A stretch of 20,248 nt of DNA. Origin: Gemmatimonadales bacterium (lineage in GTDB: Bacteria; Gemmatimonadota; Gemmatimonadetes; Palauibacterales; Palauibacteraceae). Under the pieces are notes generated by a model. That model did no database searches and was not told where the DNA came from. It was given only the letters and a program-made list of their open reading frames with translations. The stretch covers positions 1 to 20,248 of the forward strand of contig DAOVWI010000018.1 in NCBI GenBank assembly GCA_030636765.1, read 5' to 3'. The translations under genes and the position numbers were made by a program. Positions within the stretch are counted from its first letter, which is position 1; each line of letters starts with the position of its first letter. Shown here in pieces: positions 15,514 to 20,248 of the stretch.

Positions 15514-15547
15514 AGTAAATCGGCTTGAGCCGCCGTATCTCCACTCA
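15468..15547. repeat. 10-bp inverted repeat enclosing the second direct-repeat copy
   Basis: TGAGTGGAGA (15468-15477) is the exact reverse complement of TCTCCACTCA (15538-15547). The 60 nt between them hold the palindrome GGACTGTCC (15484-15492), the second CGTAAAGCGATGA copy and the short hairpin CGGCTTGAGCCG (15521-15532). Together with the preceding hairpin, almost the whole 140-nt gap is taken up by repeats. Confidence 0.65.
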
Positions 15548-15561
15548 CTTCTCGAGCCCGT

Positions 15562-16968
15562 CTACTTTCCGATACAGAAAGACGAGAACACCACGTCCAG
15601 CACGTCGTCCGTCTCGACAACGCCAAGAAGCTCCTCGAGCGCCCGCTCCGCGTCCAGCAGATGGGTTGCCGCAATCTCCGGTGGCAGGCCCGCATCTCTA
15701 GCGTTCACAAACGCTTCCGAGTCTCTTAGCGCTCGCCGAATGGCCCGGGCTTGCCGCCGTCGCGTGACCAACGGCGTTTCGGTGCCGGCTCGAACGCCCG
15801 AGTACGCACTCTCCAGCAGGAGCAGCCGAAGGGCCTGGAGCCCATCACCCCGGACGGCCGACACCGTCACCTCGACGCTGCGCTCATCCGCGCTAGCCTC
15901 ATCGACCAGCGCCCGACCGGCCACACGTGCGCACCGATCCACCTTCGTGCGCACGACCACCACCCTCGGCCGCCCGTCCGAAGCGGGTGACCAGCGCCGT
16001 AGGAAGGTGAGCTCCTCCTCGTGCAGCGCCCGGCCGGCCTCGGCACAAAACAGAACCAGATCCGCGCTCGCCAGGTAGCCCTCCGCCACCTCGATCCCCA
16101 GGCTCTCCACCCGATCCGCTCCCCTGCGCAGGCCCGCCGTGTCGACGAGCCTGAACGGGTAGCCCTCGACCGTGAGCATCGCCTCGATCGCGTCCCTCGT
16201 CGTCCCGGGAAGCTCCGTGACGATAGCCCGCTCCTGACCCAGCAGAGAGTTAAACAGGCTGGACTTGCCGGCGTTCGGTCGACCCGCGATGACGGTAAGC
16301 GCCCCATCTCGCACCATCTCCCCCTCGGGCGCGTGCAGCAGAAGGGCCTCGAGGCGCTCTATCAAGGATCTGGCTGCCCCCTGAATCCGCCGCTCCGGGA
16401 GCGGTCCGTCATCCTCCTCCGGAAAGTCGATCTCGTAGGTCAACATCGCCTGGAGCCGCAGCAGGCCCTCGCGAAGCTCCTCGATTCGGCGCGACAGACC
16501 CCGTTCCAGCTGGAAGAGAGCAGCCCGGTGCGCCACCTCCGACCGAGCATCGATGAGGTCGAGCGTGGCCTCCACCTGCACCAAGTCGATCTTCCCGTTC
16601 AGGAACGCCCGGCGCGTAAACTCTCCGGGCTCGGCCGGCCGTGCGCCCGCGGCGCATGCCGCGTCCAGAAGAAGCTGCGGCGCAAGAGTGCCGCCGTGCC
16701 CGCTGATCTCCAACACGTCCTCGCCCGTATAGGAAGCGGGAGACCGATAGAGGGTCACAACGGCCCGATCGATCAGGCGGCCGTCATCAGGGTGGTGCAC
16801 CGCGGTCAGCACGCACCGCCGTGGCGTAAGCCCCGTGACCCCGAGCGAGGCGGCCACGAGGGTCGCTTCCGGACCGCTGACTCGAACGACCGAGATGCCG
16901 GCGCGACCCGGTGCCGTCGAGATCGCCGCGATCGTATCGGTCGGAAGCCCGAGGTCCTGCTTTCCCAT
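15562..16968 (-). CDS. mnmE: tRNA modification GTPase MnmE (TrmE)
   Basis: MnmE is the GTPase partner of MnmG in modifying wobble uridine 34 of tRNA. From ATG 16968 it has 468 residues. The N-terminal formyl-THF-binding domain starts with DTIAAISTAPGRAGISVVRV (11-30), followed by SGHGG (89-93) and EFTRRAFLNGKIDLVQ (116-131). The embedded G domain shows G1 GRPNAGKSS (229-237), G2 TTRD (256-259), G3 DTAG (276-279) and G4 as TKVD (341-344) instead of the common NKxD. The protein ends FCIGK with the conserved Cys465. ATG 16968 follows AGGG; the frame is open to 17070 but only into the yidC end. It starts 52 nt after the yidC stop, where jag/khpB is often found but absent here. Confidence 0.97.
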   Translation of the reverse strand: MGKQDLGLPTDTIAAISTAPGRAGISVVRVSGPEATLVAASLGVTGLTPRRCVLTAVHHPDDGRLIDRAVVTLYRSPASYTGEDVLEISGHGGTLAPQLLLDAACAAGARPAEPGEFTRRAFLNGKIDLVQVEATLDLIDARSEVAHRAALFQLERGLSRRIEELREGLLRLQAMLTYEIDFPEEDDGPLPERRIQGAARSLIERLEALLLHAPEGEMVRDGALTVIAGRPNAGKSSLFNSLLGQERAIVTELPGTTRDAIEAMLTVEGYPFRLVDTAGLRRGADRVESLGIEVAEGYLASADLVLFCAEAGRALHEEELTFLRRWSPASDGRPRVVVVRTKVDRCARVAGRALVDEASADERSVEVTVSAVRGDGLQALRLLLLESAYSGVRAGTETPLVTRRRQARAIRRALRDSEAFVNARDAGLPPEIAATHLLDAERALEELLGVVETDDVLDVVFSSFCIGK

Positions 16969-17020
16969 TGATCCCTGGCAGGTCGCTGAGGAACCCTGGC
17001 GGGCCGAGGCGACCCGGCTA

Positions 17021-18820
17021 CTACCGTTTCGGGGAGGACCGTTTCTTCTTTTGTCCGCCCTTCTTGGCACCTCCGCCGTCCATCGCGCCGGACGAGCCGG
17101 CAGACGGCGTGCTGCCGCGCACCTTTCGCCGCTCCCGCGCGATATAGAACTGCTGCGGAAGCGAAGCGATGTTGCTCGTCGTGTAATAGAGGTTCAGGCC
17201 GGATGGGAAGTTCGCGAAGAGGAACGTCATAAAGATCGGCATCCCGTACGACATCATCTTGGTCTGCGCCGTGCTCTCCATGCCTCGCTGGCCCATCCAC
17301 ATGAGCAGGAACATCGAAGCGCCCATGGCCAGCGGCACTATGTAGAGCGGATCCTTCAGCGACAGGTCGGGAAGCCAGAGGAACGGGACTCCGCGCAACT
17401 CGATCGTGTTCCGGAAGACGAAGAAGAGCGTGATGAGAACCGGCATCGGAAGCATCATCGGCCAGCAGCCCGCCAGCGGATTGATACCGTGCTCCTTGTA
17501 CAGCCGCATCATCTCCTGCTGCATCCGCTGCGGATCATCCTTGTACTTCTCCCGGATGTCCTTCATGAGCGGTTGGACCTGCATCTGCCCCATCTGCGCG
17601 CGCATCGACTTCTGGTACAGCGGGAAGAGGACGATCCGCATCAGCACGCCGAAGAGGATGAGAACCCACCCGTACGCCAGGCTCAGCGTCGTGTGCATCC
17701 ACGTCAGGATCGCCATCACGATCGCCACGAGCGGGCGGATCACCGGCTGAAGCCACCGCCAGCCGACCGGGTTCACGTTCTGGAGGTCGTGGCCGATCAC
17801 CTTGAGGCGCCCGTAGTCCTGCGGACCGAAGTAGGCTTCGAAGGCGAAGCTCGGGTCGCCAGCCGGCACCGGAAGCGTCGCGGTGATCCGCGCCCTCTGC
17901 TCCTCAGGCAGGCCCCTGACCACAAGGCCGCCGAACCCGGGACTCTCCGGCGGCGCCAAGTAGGCGGCCAGGAAGTACATGTTCTTCACGGCAACCCAGT
18001 CGAACGGTCCTCCCGCCGGCGACCTCACCTCGCCCGAATCCACAGATGAGAGCTTCTCGCTCCGGATGCCTCCCCTCCGTCCCTTCACGACGAACGCCAG
18101 CTGTCGGAAGTCCTCCTTCTGGTTAACCTCGTTCGTCCGCAGCCCCGTCCCAAGGGAAGTGTAGAGCGTGTAACCTCGGCCGCCGATGCCCTCGAACGCG
18201 CCCTCGACCCTCACCAGGTAGCTGTTCGCTTCGAAGTGGTAGGTGACTCGGAAGACGATAGGGCCGCGCTCTCCAGTCGCGAAGGTGTAGCGAAACGTCA
18301 GCGAATCCCGGCCCGCACCCTCGTCCAGCCGTACGCTTCGCGCGCTCGCTTCGAAACGTCGCTCCGAGAGGTCTACCGTATCCGGCCCGACGGCTACCCG
18401 GAAACCGAACAGATGATCTCCGGCGCGCACCAGTTGAACCGGAACTCCCTCCGCATCGGCCGGGTCGTACGACTCGTAGCTAGGGAGCTCCAACGAAACA
18501 AGCTCCGCGCCGCGGCTCACGAAGCTCAGCCGAAGGAGCGGTGTCTCCACCACGATGGTATCGACCGCTGCTTCCCTTGCCACCGCTGCGGCAGCCGGTG
18601 TCGGCTCGAGGAGCGCGGCCTCCTCGCCTGCGGGTGGCCGAGCCGCAGGTGCCTCCTCCCCCTCACCCGTGGAGAGGCCCGCTTCCGGAGATGCCTGCCG
18701 CACGCGAGCCGTGTCCGGGGCGGATATCGGTGCCTCGGGCCGCCTCGGCGGAAAGAGCAGGTTGGTCAACACGATCACGCCGAACATCAGCCCGATCGCC
18801 AGAAGAAGCCGCCGGTCCAT
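17021..18820 (-). CDS. yidC: Membrane protein insertase YidC
   Basis: YidC (599 residues) inserts and folds inner-membrane proteins, alone or with SecYEG. The N-terminal helix (about 5-24) anchors a large periplasmic domain of the Gram-negative type (about 60-355), preceded by an Ala/Pro/Glu-rich linker. The Oxa1/YidC core (about 365-570) contains the conserved region ILFGVLMRIVLFPLYQKSMR with its core arginine, the cytoplasmic hairpin MQVQPLMKDIREKYKDDPQR, then GCWPMMLPMPVLITLFFVF and NFPSGLNLYYTTSN. The tail is very basic (GGQKKKRSSPKR), as in ribosome-binding YidC forms. The start ATG overlaps the yidD stop (TGATG), with GAGAGGGG before it. The periplasmic domain indicates a double-membrane bacterium. 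Confidence 0.97.
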   Translation of the reverse strand: MDRRLLLAIGLMFGVIVLTNLLFPPRRPEAPISAPDTARVRQASPEAGLSTGEGEEAPAARPPAGEEAALLEPTPAAAAVAREAAVDTIVVETPLLRLSFVSRGAELVSLELPSYESYDPADAEGVPVQLVRAGDHLFGFRVAVGPDTVDLSERRFEASARSVRLDEGAGRDSLTFRYTFATGERGPIVFRVTYHFEANSYLVRVEGAFEGIGGRGYTLYTSLGTGLRTNEVNQKEDFRQLAFVVKGRRGGIRSEKLSSVDSGEVRSPAGGPFDWVAVKNMYFLAAYLAPPESPGFGGLVVRGLPEEQRARITATLPVPAGDPSFAFEAYFGPQDYGRLKVIGHDLQNVNPVGWRWLQPVIRPLVAIVMAILTWMHTTLSLAYGWVLILFGVLMRIVLFPLYQKSMRAQMGQMQVQPLMKDIREKYKDDPQRMQQEMMRLYKEHGINPLAGCWPMMLPMPVLITLFFVFRNTIELRGVPFLWLPDLSLKDPLYIVPLAMGASMFLLMWMGQRGMESTAQTKMMSYGMPIFMTFLFANFPSGLNLYYTTSNIASLPQQFYIARERRKVRGSTPSAGSSGAMDGGGAKKGGQKKKRSSPKR

Positions 18821-19101
18821 CAGCCGCCCCTCTCAGGCGCCGCTCCGCTCTCGACCGTCTGGCTCAGGCGGCGCTGCGGCCGCTCACCACCCTTCGGCAC
18901 CGGGTCGTATCCCCAACGCCCGAACGGATGGCAGCGAAGGATCCGGCGGGCCGCCAGCCATCCGCCCCGCAGCGCGCCGAATCGGGCAACCGCCTCCAAC
19001 GCGTAACGGGAGCAGGTCGGGGTGAACCGGCAGGCCGCCGGCAGGAAAGGCGAGATGGCAACCTGGTACGCCCGGATCACACCGCAGATCAGGCGCCGCA
19101 T
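18820..19101 (-). CDS. yidD: Membrane protein insertion efficiency factor YidD
   Basis: The 93-residue YidD assists membrane protein insertion with YidC. The family signature is complete: AYQVAISPFLPAACRFTPTC (11-30, Cys24 and Cys30), SRYALEAV, and RCHPFGRWGYDPVP (56-69). The basic N-terminal helix that associates with the inner face of the membrane is present. ATG 19101 is preceded by GGAG with 5 nt spacing. It overlaps the rnpA end by 13 nt and its stop overlaps the yidC start by one base, so translation of the three genes is probably coupled. The last ~25 residues after DPVP are a variable polar tail. Confidence 0.96.
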   Translation of the reverse strand: MRRLICGVIRAYQVAISPFLPAACRFTPTCSRYALEAVARFGALRGGWLAARRILRCHPFGRWGYDPVPKGGERPQRRLSQTVESGAAPERGG

Positions 19102-19448
19102 GGACGCTCCGTCGCCTGCCGAACGAACGCCCTCAACTCCTCGAAGGACGGCCCGTACGCCTCCTCCCGCGCACGGATCAGCACATCGAGGCGTGGGTCG
19201 CGCTCCCAGGCCAGCGGCAGCCACTCACGCCTCGCGATCTCGCGCAGGCGTCGACGTAGCCGGTTCCGCTCGACCGCGCTGTGACCGTGCAGTGGCACGA
19301 TAAAGCCGACGCGCGGGCGCGCGCCCGCCGACGGGGCCAAGAAGACGTCCATCGGCCCGACACGGCGTCGCTTACCCGAGCGCATGAGTCGGCGGATCTC
19401 TCGGCTGCTCCGAATCCGCGCCGCACGCGGCAGCCCTTCTTTCTTCAT
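19089..19448 (-). CDS. rnpA: Ribonuclease P protein component RnpA
   Basis: RnpA is the basic protein subunit of RNase P, which matures the 5' ends of tRNAs together with the M1/RnpB RNA. The 119 residues include the central strand RPRVGFIVPLHGHSAVERNR (44-63) and the RNR motif ERNRLRRRLREIAR, which binds the catalytic RNA. LRAFVRQA near the C-terminus corresponds to the last helix. The start ATG at 19448 lies 41 nt after the rpmH stop; the ribosome binding site is weak. The 3' end overlaps yidD by 13 nt. The order rpmH-rnpA-yidD-yidC is the canonical one. Confidence 0.94.
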   Translation of the reverse strand: MKKEGLPRAARIRSSREIRRLMRSGKRRRVGPMDVFLAPSAGARPRVGFIVPLHGHSAVERNRLRRRLREIARREWLPLAWERDPRLDVLIRAREEAYGPSFEELRAFVRQATERPCGA

Positions 19449-19489
19449 TGGGAGTGGCGCGGGAAAGGGGCGCCGACGTCGGGCGAGCG

Positions 19490-19660
19490 TCAGCGACTTC
19501 GCCGCTTCCGGCGAAATTCATCGCTCACCGTGAGACGCACACGACCCTTCCGTCTTCGCCGGGCCAGGACGCGTCGACCGGCCTTCGTCTTCATGCGGGC
19601 ACGGAAACCGTGGTCCTTGCGCCGCTTTCGGTTACTCGGCTTTCTATAGGTCGGTTGCAT
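19490..19660 (-). CDS. rpmH: 50S ribosomal protein L34
   Basis: This 56-residue protein is extremely basic. Its core HGFRARMKTKAGRRVLARRR (17-36) matches the L34 signature HGFRxRMxTxxGRxVLxxRR almost exactly, and it begins MQPTYRKPSNRKRRK where most L34 begin MKRTYQPS. It has a C-terminal extension after RVRLTV (SDEFRRKRRSR), longer than the 44-47 residues of typical L34. The ATG is at 19660 and the TGA at 19492-19490. It is transcribed away from dnaA and followed by rnpA, as in most bacteria. The promoter at 19782-19810 gives a leader of about 115 nt. Confidence 0.96.
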   Translation of the reverse strand: MQPTYRKPSNRKRRKDHGFRARMKTKAGRRVLARRRRKGRVRLTVSDEFRRKRRSR

Positions 19661-19698
19661 CGCGGTCGAATTCCATCACTCTGGGTGCGGCCCTCGCT

Positions 19699-19720
19699 CG
19701 GCGGTGGTCCGGCCACGCCG
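19699..19720. other. Hairpin in the rpmH mRNA leader
   Basis: CGGCGGTGG (19699-19707) and CCACGCCG (19713-19720) form an 8-bp stem with one bulged G and a 5-nt loop. It lies 39 nt before the rpmH ATG within the predicted leader. No function can be assigned from sequence alone. Confidence 0.4.
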
Positions 19721-19781
19721 ACTCGTCGCAACCCGTATTACCGCGATTCGCCGCATGGTTCCCCGCCGGGTATAGCCGTTA

Positions 19782-19810
19782 AGTTTAGACCTGGCCATGG
19801 ACGCTGTCAA
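19782..19810 (-). promoter_or_regulatory. Promoter of the rpmH-rnpA-yidD-yidC operon
   Basis: On the minus strand a perfect -35 TTGACA (19810-19805) is followed after 17 nt by TAAACT (19787-19782; 4/6 to TATAAT). Transcription would start near 19775. The -35 lies in the left arm of the inverted repeat at 19803-19856 shared with the divergent dnaA promoter. Confidence 0.65.
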
Positions 19811-19856
19811 ACATCTTCTCGACGGCTCAACGGCAGCGCAGCGGCCGTTTGACAGC
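19803..19856. repeat. 10-bp inverted repeat carrying two divergent -35 boxes
   Basis: GCTGTCAAAC (19803-19812) and GTTTGACAGC (19847-19856) are exact reverse complements separated by 34 nt. Each arm contains a TTGACA reading outward. The same 10 bp on both sides exceeds what two -35 hexamers need, so the arms may also be an operator. Confidence 0.7.
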
Positions 19857-19877
19857 CTTGAACGCGCCGTCTACGTT
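19849..19877 (+). promoter_or_regulatory. Promoter of dnaA
   Basis: TTGACA (19849-19854) is followed after 17 nt by TACGTT (19872-19877), a weak -10. The transcript would start near 19884 and leave a leader of about 68 nt before the dnaA ATG. No TTATCCACA-like DnaA box was found in the 291-nt rpmH-dnaA gap, so DnaA autoregulation here is not supported by sequence. Confidence 0.55.
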
Positions 19878-19951
19878 GATCGCCCCCGGGCGTCGTCTCG
19901 GCCTAATCGACCGGCCCCGAGCCTACCCGGCAGGCAGCAAACGACATTCGG

Positions 19952-20248
19952 ATGGAACTAACCGCCGCCCAAGTTTGGTCCCGCATCACGCAGGCCTCCA
20001 GCGAGGTTCTTCCGGAGCAGACGTTCGCCACGTGGTTGGCTTCCACGCAGGCGATCGCCCTCACGGACGATACTCTCGTCGTGGGTGCGCCGACGAAATT
20101 CGCCGTAGAGTGGATCGAGGACAAGCACGGTTCTCTGATGCGGGAGCTCGCAGAACGGGAGCTGGGACGTCCTCTCCACCTGCCGTTCGCACACCGCGGC
20201 CAGGACGAGTGGCTCGATTTCCCGGAGCTCGGGCGCTCGGAGAGCGAC
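19952..20248 (+). CDS. dnaA: Chromosomal replication initiator DnaA, N-terminal part
   Basis: The frame is open from ATG 19952 to the end of the window (99 codons). It covers DnaA domain I, which binds helicase and regulators: VWSRITQASSEVLPEQTFAT (8-27), then TWLASTQAIAL and LVVGAPTKFAVEWIEDKHG match the KH-like domain I, including the tryptophan of the W..I/L segment. Beyond about residue 80 a polar stretch begins, probably the domain II linker. The AAA+ and DNA-binding domains lie outside the window. An in-frame stop at 19904 and no other start codon between fix the ATG, although the ribosome binding site is weak. It is divergent from rpmH, the standard arrangement at the dnaA locus. Confidence 0.93.
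   Translation, partial: MELTAAQVWSRITQASSEVLPEQTFATWLASTQAIALTDDTLVVGAPTKFAVEWIEDKHGSLMRELAERELGRPLHLPFAHRGQDEWLDFPELGRSESD

Noticed and set aside
16835..18049. 404-codon plus-strand frame opposite mnmE and yidC
   Set aside because: Its composition is extreme in His/Arg/Glu and it has no recognisable motif, while the opposite strand encodes complete YidC and MnmE.
19661..19951. Replication origin in the rpmH-dnaA gap
   Set aside because: No TTATCCACA-like boxes were found on either strand and only a short AT-rich stretch (about 19771-19788) is present. The origin may be elsewhere, such as after dnaA outside the window.

Overview
The window is a GC-rich bacterial chromosome segment around the dnaA/rpmH/yidC/mnmE/mnmG/parAB block that usually lies near the replication origin. 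Gene content (secreted M14 zinc peptidase, bactofilin with a membrane M23 peptidase behind parAB, heteromeric 2-oxoacid dehydrogenase genes, AG-rich ribosome binding sites) would suit Gemmatimonadota or a neighbouring phylum. That placement is my inference and was not tested. No CRISPR array, insertion sequence, rRNA or tRNA was seen.

Left part (1-7.8 kb): the end of a 2-oxoacid dehydrogenase E1-alpha gene, then E1-beta and lipoyl E2, form a tight plus-strand operon. Convergent to it is a secreted M14-type peptidase with a C-terminal glutamine-amidotransferase-like region. A DUF1015 gene diverges from the peptidase. Next comes a minus-strand AbrB/PIN toxin-antitoxin pair with overlapping genes.

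Middle part (7.8-14.1 kb): parA, parB, a membrane-anchored M23 peptidase, a bactofilin and a CaCA-type cation exchanger lie on the minus strand with gaps of 34 nt or less, so they are probably one operon. A good promoter and two parS palindromes sit between parA and mnmG. This links chromosome segregation, a cytoskeletal scaffold and cell-wall remodelling in one transcription unit.

Right part (14.1-20.2 kb): mnmG and mnmE encode the two halves of one tRNA-modifying complex, but here they are split by two plus-strand genes: an acylphosphatase with a probable CTG start, and an Fpg/Nei-like protein that lacks the N-terminal catalytic proline. A short intergenic region dense in repeats separates that gene from mnmE. 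rpmH, rnpA, yidD, yidC and mnmE then run in the canonical order on the minus strand with overlapping ends. rpmH and dnaA diverge from a 291-nt region whose two -35 boxes form the arms of one 10-bp inverted repeat. dnaA runs off the right edge. rsmG and jag/khpB, common members of this block, are absent from their usual places. No stretch over 300 nt is without a gene.
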